Source of the DNA: Streptomyces sp. Root1304
GTDB taxonomy: Bacteria > Actinomycetota > Actinomycetes > Streptomycetales > Streptomycetaceae
Length of the DNA: 64,000 nucleotides
NCBI RefSeq assembly: GCF_001426405.1
Contig: NZ_LMEP01000012.1
Span: 201,948 to 265,947, forward strand
Direction of reading: 5' to 3'
Part shown: piece by piece, positions 45,902 to 55,041 of the stretch
How positions within the stretch are numbered: position 1 is the first letter of the stretch
Layout of the letters: every line of letters starts with the position of its first letter
Position numbers and translations under genes: made by a program
Notes under the pieces: model-generated
The model's input: the letters and a program-made list of their open reading frames with translations, nothing else
Database searches by the model: none
Told to the model about the DNA's origin: nothing

Positions 45902-47509
45902 TCACATCCGGAAGACGCCGAACTGGGGGTCTCCCAGGGGCGCGTTGGCACAGGCGGTCAGGGCGAGTCCGAGGACCTGCCGGGTCTCCATCGGGTCGAT
46001 GACCCCGTCGTCCCAGAGCCGGGCGGTCGCGTAGTAGGCGTTGCCCTGGCTGTCGTACTGCTCGCGGATCGGGGCCTTGAAGGACTCCTCGTCCTCCGCG
46101 CTCCAGTCGTCGCCGAGCTGGTCCCGCTTGACGGTCGCGAGGACCGACGCGGCCTGCTCGCCGCCCATCACCGAGATCTTGGCGTTCGGCCACATCCACA
46201 GGAAGCGCGGGGAGTACGCCCGGCCGCACATCGAGTAGTTGCCCGCGCCGTACGAACCGCCGACGACGACCGTCAGCTTCGGGACCCGGGTGGTCGCCAC
46301 GGCCGTGACCATCTTGGCGCCGTGCTTGGCGATGCCGCCGTGCTCGTACGCCTTGCCGACCATGAAGCCGGTGATGTTCTGCAGGAAGACGAGCGGGATG
46401 CCGCGCTGGTCGCACAGCTCGATGAAGTGCGCGCCCTTCTGGGCGGACTCGGCGAACAGGATGCCGTTGTTGGCGACGATGCCGACCGGGTGGCCGTGGA
46501 TCCGGGCGAAGCCGGTGATCAGCGTCTGCCCGTACTCGGACTTGAACTCCTGGAAGCGGGAGCCGTCCACCACCCGGGCGATGACCTCGCGCACGTCGTA
46601 CGGGGTGCGGGAGTCGACCGGCACCGCGCCGTAGAGCCCGGCAGGGTCGACCTTCGGCTCCTCGACCGGTTCGACCGACCAGGGGAGCGGGGCGCGTTCC
46701 GGGAGGGTGGCGACGATGTTCCGGACGATCCGCAGCGCGTGGGCGTCGTCCTCGGCGAGGTGGTCGGTGACGCCGGAGATCCGGGAGTGGACCTCGCCGC
46801 CGCCCAGCTCCTCCGCCGTGACGACCTCACCGGTCGCGGCCTTCACCAGCGGCGGACCGCCGAGGAAGATCGTGCCCTGGTTCCGTACGATCACGGCCTC
46901 GTCGCTCATCGCCGGGACGTACGCGCCACCGGCCGTGCAGGAGCCCATGACCGCGGCGATCTGCGGGATGCCCGCGCCCGACATCCGGGCCTGGTTGTAG
47001 AAGATCCGGCCGAAGTGCTCCCGGTCGGGGAAGACCTCGTCCTGCATCGGCAGGAAGGCGCCGCCCGAGTCGACCAGATAGAGGCAGGGGAGACGATTCT
47101 CCAGCGCCACTTCCTGGGCCCGCAGGTGCTTCTTCACCGTCATCGGGTAGTACGTGCCGCCCTTGACGGTCGCGTCGTTCGCGACGATCACGCACTCGCG
47201 GCCGCTGACCCGGCCGATGCCCGCGATGACGCCGGCCGCCGGGGCCGCGTCGCCGTACATGCCGTTCGCCGCGAGCGGGGCCAGCTCAAGGAAGGGCGAG
47301 CCCGGGTCGAGGAGCGTGTCCACCCGGTCGCGCGGCAGCAGCTTCCCGCGCGCGGTGTGCCGGGCCCGCGACTTCTCGCCGCCGCCCAGCGCTGCGGCGG
47401 CGAGCTTGTCGCGCAGGGTCGCGGCCAGCTCGTGGTGCGCCGCCTCGTTCGCCTGCCAGGCCGGCGAGGCGGGGTCCGCCGCACTCGCCAGCACAGGTGC
47501 CTGCTGCAT
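45902..47509 (-). CDS. Acyl-CoA carboxylase beta subunit (methylcrotonyl-CoA type)
   Basis: A 535-residue carboxyltransferase chain. [58 protein letters not shown] and [28 protein letters not shown] blocks (shown in parts) fit the methylcrotonyl-CoA carboxylase branch rather than propionyl-CoA carboxylase. It is the first gene of the operon, divergent from the TetR gene, with two operators in between, and precedes the alpha chain by 23 bp. No methylglutaconyl-CoA hydratase gene is in the operon. Confidence 0.94.
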   Translation of the reverse strand: MQQAPVLASAADPASPAWQANEAAHHELAATLRDKLAAAALGGGEKSRARHTARGKLLPRDRVDTLLDPGSPFLELAPLAANGMYGDAAPAAGVIAGIGRVSGRECVIVANDATVKGGTYYPMTVKKHLRAQEVALENRLPCLYLVDSGGAFLPMQDEVFPDREHFGRIFYNQARMSGAGIPQIAAVMGSCTAGGAYVPAMSDEAVIVRNQGTIFLGGPPLVKAATGEVVTAEELGGGEVHSRISGVTDHLAEDDAHALRIVRNIVATLPERAPLPWSVEPVEEPKVDPAGLYGAVPVDSRTPYDVREVIARVVDGSRFQEFKSEYGQTLITGFARIHGHPVGIVANNGILFAESAQKGAHFIELCDQRGIPLVFLQNITGFMVGKAYEHGGIAKHGAKMVTAVATTRVPKLTVVVGGSYGAGNYSMCGRAYSPRFLWMWPNAKISVMGGEQAASVLATVKRDQLGDDWSAEDEESFKAPIREQYDSQGNAYYATARLWDDGVIDPMETRQVLGLALTACANAPLGDPQFGVFRM

Positions 47510-47528
47510 CCCTCGAGCTCCCTTGCTC

Positions 47529-47575
47529 GGTTAATGAGCGTTAACGTATGACGCTCAGGTTAACGACCGCTAACG
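47529..47575. promoter_or_regulatory. Two palindromic operators between carboxylase operon and tetR
   Basis: Two related 16-bp palindromes, GTTAATGAGCGTTAAC (47530-47545) and GTTAACGACCGCTAAC (47559-47574), lie 29 bp apart, each preceded by G and followed by G. The repeated palindrome between divergent genes fits autoregulated TetR control of the catabolic operon. Confidence 0.75.
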
Positions 47576-47597
47576 GGGTTGTCTAGAATCGACTTCA
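47560..47597 (+). promoter_or_regulatory. Leaderless tetR promoter overlapping the second operator
   Basis: TTAACG (47560-47565) and TAGAAT (47584-47589) are 18 bp apart, and the -10 ends 7 nt before the ATG. There is no Shine-Dalgarno. The -35 lies inside the second operator, so the regulator would block its own promoter. Confidence 0.68.
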
Positions 47598-48193
47598 TGA
47601 CCACGACCCCGACCGCCACCGGCAGGACCGACGCGCCGACCCGCCGCGAGCAGATCCTCAAGGAGGCCGCCCGCCTCTTCGCCGAGCGCGGGTTCCACGG
47701 CGTCGGCGTGGACGAGATAGGGGCCGCCGTCGGCATCAGCGGCCCCGGGCTCTACCGGCACTTCCCCGGCAAGGACGCGATGCTCGCCGAGCTGCTGGTC
47801 GGCATCAGCGAGCGGCTCCTGTCCGGCGGACGCCTGCGCGTGGCCGAAGCCGACGGGGACCCGCGCGTCCTCCTCGGCTCCCTCATCGACGGGCACATCG
47901 ACTTCGCCCTCGACGACCGGCCGCTGATCACGCTCCACGACCGCGAGCTGGACCGCCTCAAGGACGAGGACCGCAAGCGGGTGCGGCAGCTCCAGCGGCA
48001 GTACGTGGAGCTGTGGGTCACGGTCGTGCGCGAGCTGTACCCGGACGCGGGGGAGTCGGAGTCCCGGACCGCCGTCCACGCCGTCTTCGGCCTGCTGAAC
48101 TCCACCCCGCACCTGGCGGCGCTGGGCCGGGGCCCGATGGAGACCCTGCTCAAGCGACTGGCGCACGGGGCGTTCGGGGCGCTCGGGGGGTAG
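47597..48193 (+). CDS. TetR-family regulator of the carboxylase operon
   Basis: A 198-residue repressor. The N-terminal HTH (about 18-64) is a clear TetR domain: REQILKEAARLFAERGFHGVGVDEIGAAVGISGPGLYRHFPGKDAML-type sequence. The C-terminal ligand domain is helical and unassigned; by context the inducer is probably an acyl-CoA of leucine catabolism. ATG 47597 sits directly at the predicted transcription start. It is divergent from the carboxylase operon. Confidence 0.93.
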   Translation: MTTTPTATGRTDAPTRREQILKEAARLFAERGFHGVGVDEIGAAVGISGPGLYRHFPGKDAMLAELLVGISERLLSGGRLRVAEADGDPRVLLGSLIDGHIDFALDDRPLITLHDRELDRLKDEDRKRVRQLQRQYVELWVTVVRELYPDAGESESRTAVHAVFGLLNSTPHLAALGRGPMETLLKRLAHGAFGALGG

Positions 48194-48360
48194 GTCGGGG
48201 CGGGTCCGGGCGCAGGTCCGGGCGCAGGCCCCCGGCGGGTCCGACAGCGGGTCCGGCGGCCGGTTCCGGTGGGCTCCGGCAGGCCCCTCCGCGGCATCCG
48301 ACGGGTCCACGGGACGAAACGATTGCCCGTGACGTGGCGGCGTCCTCCAGAATGAACCCC

Positions 48361-49134
48361 ATGCCGATACTCAGCCGCCCCGCCCTCGTCGAGCACCTCG
48401 TCCGCACCCGGATCGCGGGAGACGTCGCGACCCCGCGCGACAACAACCTCTCCCACTACCGCAAGCTCGCCAACGGCGACCGGCACTACTGGCTCGGCCT
48501 GGAGCTCGGTGACCGCTGGACCGACGAGCAGGACGTGCTCGCCGTGATGGCCGAGCGCTGCGGAGTCATCGACGACCCGGCCCACCGCGCCGGCCAGGAC
48601 ACCATCGATCCCGAGCTGACCGTGGACGGCCTCGACCGGATGGCCGCCCGGCTGCGCAAGGCCGCCGCCGGCCGTGAGCGGGTCCTCTTCGCGACCGGTC
48701 ACCCCGGGGCGCTGATCGACGTGCACAGCCGGGTCGCCGCCGCGCTGCGGGCCCAGGGCTGCGACATCGTCCGGATCCCCGGCGGGCTCGTCGCCGACGA
48801 GGGGTACGTGGTGCAGTTCGCGGACGTCGCCGTCTTCGAGCGCGGTGCCAGCCTCTGGCACACCCACTCCCCGGAGCCGATGAACGCGATCCTGGACGGG
48901 CTCGGCGAGGACGGCCGCCCCGACCTGGTGATCGCGGACCACGGCTGGGCCGGGCGCGCGGGCCAGCGGGGGATCGACTCCGTCGGGTACGCGGACTGCA
49001 ACGACCCGGCACTCTTCATCGGAGAGGCGGAGGGCACGATGCAGGTCACGATCCCCCTGGACGACCACGTCCTGGACCCCCGCTACTACGAGCCGCTGAC
49101 GGCGTACACGCTGGACGCGGCCGGGCTGGCCTGA
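48361..49134 (+). CDS. Conserved phosphatase-like protein
   Basis: A 257-residue cytoplasmic protein of a family usually labelled phosphatase in Streptomyces. Conserved-looking blocks are LFATGHPGALIDVHSR, the His-rich LWHTHSPEPMNAILDGL and VIADHGWAGRAGQRG, then GYADCNDPALFIGEAEG. The His and Asp residues suggest a metal-dependent hydrolase, but I cannot confirm it. ATG 48361 has CAGAAT 7 nt upstream and no Shine-Dalgarno, so it may be leaderless; ATG 48352 is an alternative. Confidence 0.75.
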   Translation: MPILSRPALVEHLVRTRIAGDVATPRDNNLSHYRKLANGDRHYWLGLELGDRWTDEQDVLAVMAERCGVIDDPAHRAGQDTIDPELTVDGLDRMAARLRKAAAGRERVLFATGHPGALIDVHSRVAAALRAQGCDIVRIPGGLVADEGYVVQFADVAVFERGASLWHTHSPEPMNAILDGLGEDGRPDLVIADHGWAGRAGQRGIDSVGYADCNDPALFIGEAEGTMQVTIPLDDHVLDPRYYEPLTAYTLDAAGLA

Positions 49135-49166
49135 CGGCGCGGCGGGCCCCACCCGACGGGTCCCGC

Positions 49167-50120
49167 CTACCGCTCCCGCCCGTCCCGGCGCTGGGCCACG
49201 CCCGGTGTCGGGTCCAGGTACACCCGGCGGATCTGGGGGAAGCGTTCGCGGAGCTGTTGTTCGGCGTCCTCGCAGGCCCACTCGACCTGGGCCGCCGACG
49301 CCACGTCCCGGAAGTCGATCTTCGCCGCGATCAGGACCTCGCCGGGGCCCTGGATGAGGGTGGTCAGGTCGAGGACGTCCACGATGTGCGGGACGGAGAG
49401 CAGCTCCTCGCGGATCTCCTTCCGCATCGTGCGGGGGAGCGGCCGGCCGATGAGGAGTTCGGCGTTGGAGCGGCCCAGCACCCAGGCCACGTAGACCAGC
49501 AGGCAGCCGATCAGGATCGAGGCGACGCCGTCCCAGACGCCGGAGCCGGTGATCTGGCCGCCGAGGAGGCCGCCCGCCGCCAGCATGAGTCCGGCGAGGG
49601 CGGCGGAGTCCTCCATGACCACCGCCTTGACGGTGGTGTCGGGCATCAGCCGCAGATAGCGGGCGAAGGGGGCGCGCGCCCGCTCCGCCTCGGCCTTCAC
49701 CTGCTTCACCCCGGTCCGCAGCGAGAAGCCCTCCAGGAGGAAGGCGACGCCGAGGACGACGTAGGAGATCAGCGGGTCGCCGAGCTCCTCGCCGTGGGTG
49801 AGGGTGTGGATGCCGTCGTAGACCGAGAAGACCGCGCCGCCCACGAAGGTGGCCACGGCCGCGAGCATCGCCCAGACGTAGCGCTCGCCCGCGTACCCCA
49901 CCGGGTGGTCCTCGTCGGCCGGCTTCTCGCTCCGCTTGAGCGCGGTGAGCAGCATGACCTCGGTGACCGTGTCCGCGACGGAGTGCGCGGCCTCCGACAG
50001 CATCGCGCTGGATCCGCTGACGACACCGGCGACGGCCTTGGCGACGGCGATCCCCAGGTTCGCCACCGCCGCCACGATCACCGTGAAGGTGCTCTCACCG
50101 CTCCCCGACTGCTCCGTCAT
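49167..50120 (-). CDS. Cation diffusion facilitator (CDF) metal transporter
   Basis: A 317-residue membrane protein with six helices. SSAMLSEAAHSVADTVTEV carries the conserved Ser/His/Asp metal site of the second helix, and MEDSAALAGLML the helix-5 site with Asp. The cytoplasmic C-terminal domain (about 215-310) follows. It is likely a Zn2+ (or related divalent) proton antiporter. It converges with the phosphatase-like gene, 32 bp apart. Confidence 0.91.
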   Translation of the reverse strand: MTEQSGSGESTFTVIVAAVANLGIAVAKAVAGVVSGSSAMLSEAAHSVADTVTEVMLLTALKRSEKPADEDHPVGYAGERYVWAMLAAVATFVGGAVFSVYDGIHTLTHGEELGDPLISYVVLGVAFLLEGFSLRTGVKQVKAEAERARAPFARYLRLMPDTTVKAVVMEDSAALAGLMLAAGGLLGGQITGSGVWDGVASILIGCLLVYVAWVLGRSNAELLIGRPLPRTMRKEIREELLSVPHIVDVLDLTTLIQGPGEVLIAAKIDFRDVASAAQVEWACEDAEQQLRERFPQIRRVYLDPTPGVAQRRDGRER

Positions 50121-50141
50121 GACATCGGACGGTATGTCCGG

Positions 50142-51014
50142 TCATCGGCGCGGGACGCGAACGACACCCTCCTGGATGACGGAGATCGCGAGCCGCCCGT
50201 CCCGCGTGTAGATCCGGGCCTGGCCGAGACCGCGCCCGCCGGACGCGGTCGGCGACTCCTGGTCGTACAGGAGCCATTCGTCGGCGCGGAACGGCCGGTG
50301 GAACCACATCGCGTGGTCCAGGGAGGCCCCGACCACGTCCCCGACGGCCCAGCCGCCCCGCCCGTGGGCGAGGAGGACCGAGTCGAGCAGCGTCATGTCG
50401 GAGACGTACGTGGCGAGGACGACGTGCAGCAGGGGGTCGTCGGCGAGCTTGCCGTTGGTGCGGAACCACACCTGCGAGCGCGGCTCGCGCGGCTGCCCGA
50501 CCGAACCCCAGGGCGGTACGTCCGCGTACCGCAGGTCCACCGCCGCGCGCGCCTCGACCAGCCGGTCCGCGACCTCGCGGGGGAGGTGGCGGGGGAGCAT
50601 CTCGGCCGGTGTGGGCAGTGACTCCGGGTCCGGCGCGGGGGGCATGTCGACCTGGTGGTCGAGCCCCTCCTCGTACGTCTGGAAGGACGCCGAGAGGTGG
50701 AATATCGGCTGCCCGTGCTGGACCGCGACCACCCGGCGGGTGGTGAAGGAGCGTCCGTCGCGGATGCGGTCCACCGTGTAGACGATCGGGGCGCCCGGGT
50801 CGCCGGCGCGCAGGAAGTACGCGTGGAGCGAGTGGGCGAGCCGGTCGCCGGGCACGGTCCGGCCCGCCGCCACCAGCGCCTGGGCGGCCACCTGGCCGCC
50901 GAAGACGCGGGGGACGAGCGCGGACCGGGACTCACCCCGGAAGATGTCCCGCTCGATCCGCTCCAGGTCGAGCAGATCGAGCAGGCCGTCCAGGGCGCTG
51001 TGTGTGTCGGGCAC
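50142..51014 (-). CDS. tesB: Acyl-CoA thioesterase II (TesB)
   Basis: A 290-residue double hot-dog thioesterase that hydrolyses acyl-CoA to free acid and CoA. RVFGGQVAAQALVAA, HSLHAYFLRAGDP and, in the second hot-dog, ASLDHAMWFHRPFRADEWLLY with the catalytic Asp are all clear. GTG 51014 is 6 bp after the stop of the acyl-CoA dehydrogenase, so the two are co-transcribed and probably act on the same fatty acyl pool. Confidence 0.95.
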   Translation of the reverse strand: MPDTHSALDGLLDLLDLERIERDIFRGESRSALVPRVFGGQVAAQALVAAGRTVPGDRLAHSLHAYFLRAGDPGAPIVYTVDRIRDGRSFTTRRVVAVQHGQPIFHLSASFQTYEEGLDHQVDMPPAPDPESLPTPAEMLPRHLPREVADRLVEARAAVDLRYADVPPWGSVGQPREPRSQVWFRTNGKLADDPLLHVVLATYVSDMTLLDSVLLAHGRGGWAVGDVVGASLDHAMWFHRPFRADEWLLYDQESPTASGGRGLGQARIYTRDGRLAISVIQEGVVRVPRR

Positions 51015-51020
51015 CTGGAC

Positions 51021-52178
51021 CTAAAGGCCCATCGACTTGGCGATGATCGACTTCATGATCTCGCTGGTGCCGCCGTAGATGCGGTTGACGCGGTTGTCGG
51101 CGTACAGGCGGGCGATCGGGTACTCGTTCATGTAGCCGTAGCCGCCGTGCAGCTGGAGGCAGCGGTCGATCACGCGGTGCGCGACCTCGGTGCAGAACAG
51201 CTTGGCGCTCGCGGCCTCGGCCGGGGACAGCTCGCCCGCGTCCAGGGCCTCCAGGGCGCGGTCGGCGACGGCCTCGGCGGCGTCCACCTCGGCCTGGCAG
51301 GCGGCCAGCTCGAACTTGGTGTTCTGGAAGGAGGCGACCGTCTTGCCGAAGACCGTGCGCTCCTGCACGTACTGCTGCGCGAAGCGGACGGCGGCCTTGG
51401 CCTGGGCGTAGGCGCCGAAGGCGATGCCCCAGCGCTCGGAGGCGAGGTTGTGGCCGAGGTACGAGAAGCCCTTGCCCTCCTCGCCGAGCAGGTCCTCGAC
51501 CGGCACCTTGACGTCGACGAAGGCCAGCTCGGCCGTGTCGGAGGTGCGCAGGCCCAGCTTGTCCAGCTTGCGGCCGATGGAGTAGCCCTCGGACTTGGTG
51601 TCCACGGCGAAGAGGGAGATGCCGAAGCGGCGGTCCTCGGCGCTCGGGGCGGAGGTGCGGGCGCAGACGATCACGCGGTCGGCGTGGACGCCACCGGTGA
51701 TGAAGGTCTTGGCGCCGTTGAGGACGTAGTGCGTGCCGTCCTCGGAGAGCTTGGCGGTGGTCTTCATGCCCGCGACGTCGGAGCCGGTGCCCGGCTCGGT
51801 CATCGCGAGGGCCCACATCTCCTCGCCGGTGACGAACTTCGGCAGGAAGCGCTTCTTCTGGTCGCCGGTGGCGAGCATCTTGATGTACGGCAGGGCGAGC
51901 AGCACGTGGACGCCGGAGCCGCCGAACTGCACGCCGGCGCGCGAGGTCTCCTCGTACAGGACGGCCTCGAACTTGTGGGTGTCCAGGCCCGCGCCGCCGA
52001 ACTCCTCGGGCACGTTGATGCCGAAGATGCCCAGCTCGCCGAGCTTGTCGTAGAACTCGCGGGGCGCCTGGCCCGCGGCGAACCACTCGTCGTAGACGGG
52101 GACGACCTCGGCCTCGATGAAGGCGCGGATGGTCTCCCGGAACGCCTCGTGGTCCTCGTTGAATACGGTACGGCGCAC
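51021..52178 (-). CDS. Acyl-CoA dehydrogenase
   Basis: A 385-residue flavoenzyme of the acyl-CoA dehydrogenase superfamily. TEPGTGSDVAGMKT, FITGGVHADRVIVCART, RTVFGKTVASFQNTKFELA and the C-terminal LQLHGGYGYMNEYPIARLY segment are intact. GTG 52178 has GGAGGG 7 nt upstream. It heads the dehydrogenase-tesB pair. Substrate length is not predictable; it is distinct from the isovaleryl-type enzyme at 41858. Confidence 0.94.
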   Translation of the reverse strand: MRRTVFNEDHEAFRETIRAFIEAEVVPVYDEWFAAGQAPREFYDKLGELGIFGINVPEEFGGAGLDTHKFEAVLYEETSRAGVQFGGSGVHVLLALPYIKMLATGDQKKRFLPKFVTGEEMWALAMTEPGTGSDVAGMKTTAKLSEDGTHYVLNGAKTFITGGVHADRVIVCARTSAPSAEDRRFGISLFAVDTKSEGYSIGRKLDKLGLRTSDTAELAFVDVKVPVEDLLGEEGKGFSYLGHNLASERWGIAFGAYAQAKAAVRFAQQYVQERTVFGKTVASFQNTKFELAACQAEVDAAEAVADRALEALDAGELSPAEAASAKLFCTEVAHRVIDRCLQLHGGYGYMNEYPIARLYADNRVNRIYGGTSEIMKSIIAKSMGL

Positions 52179-52256
52179 GAGTCGCCCTCCTTCGTGTCCG
52201 GTCCAGGTTTGTCTAAGCGCTTGCTCAGCCCTCTTGGGGACGAAGTTACCGATCGG

Positions 52257-53825
52257 TCAACCCCTCTGTCCAGCGTTCGGGCCCGAGTGCAATGCGAACC
52301 ACAGCTCCATCCGTACGTCCGGATCGTCCAGGTCCCGGTCGAGGAGCGCCGCGCAGCGGGCGATCCGCTGCCGCACGGTGTTGCGGTGCAGGCCCGTCGC
52401 CACCGCCGTCCGGTCCCAGCTGCCGTGCAGCGAGAGCCACGCGCGCAGGGTCTCGGTCAGCGGCTCCCCGAGCGGCGCGAGCAGCTCACGGGCGAACGCG
52501 GCGGCCTCGTCCCGGTCCACGAGCGCCGCGAATCCGCCCGTCCGGTGCCGTACCAGGGCCGCCCGGGTGGCCTCCGCCCGGCGCAGCGCCCGCGCCGCCT
52601 GCGCGTCCCCGGCGGCGAGCCCGGCGGCGTCGACGGGCGCGCTCGCCCCGAGGGTCCAGCCCTCCTGGGGGGTGAGGGCGGGGGCGGAGGAGGGGAGGAG
52701 GAGACGGACGGGGGCGGGGGTGACTCCGCCGGTGCCGGTGCCGGTGCCGGTGCCGGTGCCTGTGCCTGTGCCTGGGGCGATCTCCGTACCCGCGTCCGTA
52801 CGGGCGCGTCCCCCGCCCCCGCCGGCCCCCGCGTCCACCAGGGCCGTCCCCAGCGCCGCCGCCAGGCTCGCCGCCGCGAACGGCGTGCCGTCGCCGCCCG
52901 CGGCGTGGACCACCGTCCACGGGCCGGGACCCAGCGCGTCCGCCGCCTCCGCCGGGGCCGCGCCCAGCAGCAGCCGGACCAGCGCCCCGTCCCGTACCGT
53001 CGCGTCCGCGCCCCGGTGCGGGGCCGTCAGCAGGGACAGCAGGACGACCGCGACCCCCGCGATCGTGTGGTCCCCGGGGCCGCGCCGCTCCGTCGCCACC
53101 CCGAGCGTCAGACCGTCCCCGCCGCCCAGCGCGTACGCCGCGAGCCGCAGCCCGCCGCCGTCCCCGCTCGCCGAGGCGGGCCCGCCGGGGCGCGGGCCCA
53201 GCACCCCCGCCAGGTCCCGCAGGGCCCGTGACGCCTCCGCCGGTACCGCCCGGCCCGCCGCCGCCGACTCCGTGCCGTCCGCCCCGAAGAGCACCGCCCG
53301 CCCCGCGAGCCGCGAGGCGAGCGCGCCGAGGACCGCCGGGACCGGGGCCGGCCGGGCGGCGGCCGCCGCCAGGGACTGCTGGGCCTCCGTCACCCGGCGC
53401 AGCTCGTGCAGCCGGGCCTCGGCCATCAGCCGCCACACCGCCCGCGCGACCGCCGTGAACGGGGTCCTCGGCGGCACCTCGACCAGCGGCAGCCCGTGCC
53501 GCGCGCAGGCCTCGACCAGCTCCGCCGGGACCGTGTCGTACACCGGCGTCACCCCGAAGGCGAGCGCCGCCGCCCCCGCCTCCACCACCCGTTCCACGTA
53601 CCGCGCCGGCTCGGCGAGCTGCACGCCCGCCGTCATCAGCAGCTCCCCGCCGAGGAGGTACGGGTACGGGTCGGCCATCTCCGAGGTGTGCACCCAGTGC
53701 AGCGGCACGTCCTCGGGCCCGGCGAGCAGCCGGAGCCCCAGGTCCCGGCGGGCGAGCAGCGCGGCGAGGGAGACGGGCGGCGCGGGAGGAGTGGGGGAGG
53801 CGGGTTCCGGTACGGACACGGTCAT
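52257..53825 (-). CDS. PucR-family transcriptional regulator
   Basis: A 522-residue regulator. The N-terminal PucR domain (about 17-135) has [31 protein letters not shown] sequence. The C-terminal HTH (about 455-510) has [23 protein letters not shown]. The middle part is Ala/Gly-rich and contains a perfect (Gly-Thr)n run from a hexanucleotide repeat. ATG 53825 has AAGGA upstream. It is divergent from speB, separated by 134 bp, and probably controls it, as PucR proteins often govern nitrogen-compound catabolism. Confidence 0.9.
   Translation of the reverse strand: MTVSVPEPASPTPPAPPVSLAALLARRDLGLRLLAGPEDVPLHWVHTSEMADPYPYLLGGELLMTAGVQLAEPARYVERVVEAGAAALAFGVTPVYDTVPAELVEACARHGLPLVEVPPRTPFTAVARAVWRLMAEARLHELRRVTEAQQSLAAAAARPAPVPAVLGALASRLAGRAVLFGADGTESAAAGRAVPAEASRALRDLAGVLGPRPGGPASASGDGGGLRLAAYALGGGDGLTLGVATERRGPGDHTIAGVAVVLLSLLTAPHRGADATVRDGALVRLLLGAAPAEAADALGPGPWTVVHAAGGDGTPFAAASLAAALGTALVDAGAGGGGGRARTDAGTEIAPGTGTGTGTGTGTGTGGVTPAPVRLLLPSSAPALTPQEGWTLGASAPVDAAGLAAGDAQAARALRRAEATRAALVRHRTGGFAALVDRDEAAAFARELLAPLGEPLTETLRAWLSLHGSWDRTAVATGLHRNTVRQRIARCAALLDRDLDDPDVRMELWFALHSGPNAGQRG
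52731..52772. repeat. Hexanucleotide microsatellite in the PucR gene
   Basis: Five GGTGCC and two TGTGCC units stand in tandem over 42 bp. In frame they encode seven Gly-Thr pairs in a linker. Slippage would change linker length without a frameshift. Confidence 0.9.
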
Positions 53826-53959
53826 GGATCCTTCGTACACATCCGGTGTCGACAGTGGAGGAAACGTACCCTTCAACGGAGGGCCCCGGCGACCTACCGT
53901 CGAGACCATCCGGGGCCACGGGCGGACCCCGACCGATCCACCTCAGGAGGACCCCGACC

Positions 53960-54937
53960 ATGAGCAGCAGCGACCAGAACACCCCGCGCGGCCCGATCGA
54001 CTCGTCCCGCGTCCCGCGGTACGCCGGTCCCGCGACGTTCGCCCGCCTGCCGCGGCTCGACGAGGTCGGCACCACCGACATCGCCGTGGTCGGCGTCCCC
54101 TTCGACAGCGGCGTCTCCTACCGCCCCGGCGCCCGCTTCGGCGGCAACGCCATCCGCGAGGCCTCCCGCCTGCTCCGCCCGTACAACCCGGCGCAGGACG
54201 CCTCCCCGTTCGCCCTCGCCCAGGTCGCGGACGCCGGCGACATCGCCGCCAACCCGTTCAACATCAACGAGGCCGTCGAGACCATCGAGGCCGCCGCCGA
54301 CGACCTGCTCGCCTCCGGCGCCCGCATGATGACGCTCGGCGGCGACCACACCATCGCGCTGCCGCTGCTCCGCTCCGTCGCCAAGAAGCACGGCCCCGTC
54401 GCCCTGCTCCACTTCGACGCGCACCTCGACACCTGGGACACCTACTTCGGCGCCGAGTACACCCACGGCACGCCGTTCCGCCGGGCCGTCGAGGAGGGCA
54501 TCCTCGACACCGAGGCGCTCTCCCACGTCGGCACCCGCGGCCCGCTCTACGGCAAGCAGGACCTCACCGACGACGAGAAGATGGGCTTCGGCATCGTCAC
54601 CTCGGCGGACGTCTACCGCCGCGGCGCCGACGAGGTCGCCGACCAGCTGCGCCAGCGCATCGGCGACCGCCCGCTGTACATCTCCATCGACATCGACTGC
54701 CTCGACCCGGCCCACGCCCCCGGCACCGGCACCCCCGAGGCGGGCGGCATGACCTCCCGCGAGCTGCTGGAGATCCTGCGCGGCCTGTCCTCCTGCAACC
54801 TGGTGTCGGCGGACGTCGTCGAGGTCGCCCCGGCGTACGACCACGCCGAGATCACCGCGGTCGCCGCCTCCCACACCGCGTACGAGCTGACGACGATCAT
54901 GTCCCGCCAGATCGCGGCGGGTCGCGCGGCGAAGTAG
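53960..54937 (+). CDS. speB: Agmatinase/guanidinobutyrase (ureohydrolase)
   Basis: A 325-residue Mn2+-dependent ureohydrolase. All three metal motifs are present: [18 protein letters not shown] and [22 protein letters not shown] 53960 has AGGAGG 9 nt upstream. It probably releases urea from agmatine to give putrescine; guanidinobutyrate is an equally possible substrate for this branch. It is followed 104 bp later by a ThDP enzyme gene and regulated perhaps by the divergent PucR protein. Confidence 0.92.
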   Translation: MSSSDQNTPRGPIDSSRVPRYAGPATFARLPRLDEVGTTDIAVVGVPFDSGVSYRPGARFGGNAIREASRLLRPYNPAQDASPFALAQVADAGDIAANPFNINEAVETIEAAADDLLASGARMMTLGGDHTIALPLLRSVAKKHGPVALLHFDAHLDTWDTYFGAEYTHGTPFRRAVEEGILDTEALSHVGTRGPLYGKQDLTDDEKMGFGIVTSADVYRRGADEVADQLRQRIGDRPLYISIDIDCLDPAHAPGTGTPEAGGMTSRELLEILRGLSSCNLVSADVVEVAPAYDHAEITAVAASHTAYELTTIMSRQIAAGRAAK

Positions 54938-55041
54938 GAACCTGTCGGGGGTGCCCCGCGTTCCTCCCCCGGGCGGAACGCGGGGCCCGCCCCGGCCACC
55001 GGGCCGCACCGCACCGACCACGCCACGCCCCGAGGGATCCG

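Noticed and set aside
50655..53231. 858-codon plus-strand frame across tesB, the dehydrogenase and pucR
   Set aside because: It is an antisense artefact of high GC content that crosses three well-supported genes.
52117..55041. Very long N-terminal extension (frame from 52117) of the ThDP enzyme
   Set aside because: The extension is low-complexity antisense of the PucR gene and out of frame with speB. A good Shine-Dalgarno precedes ATG 55042.
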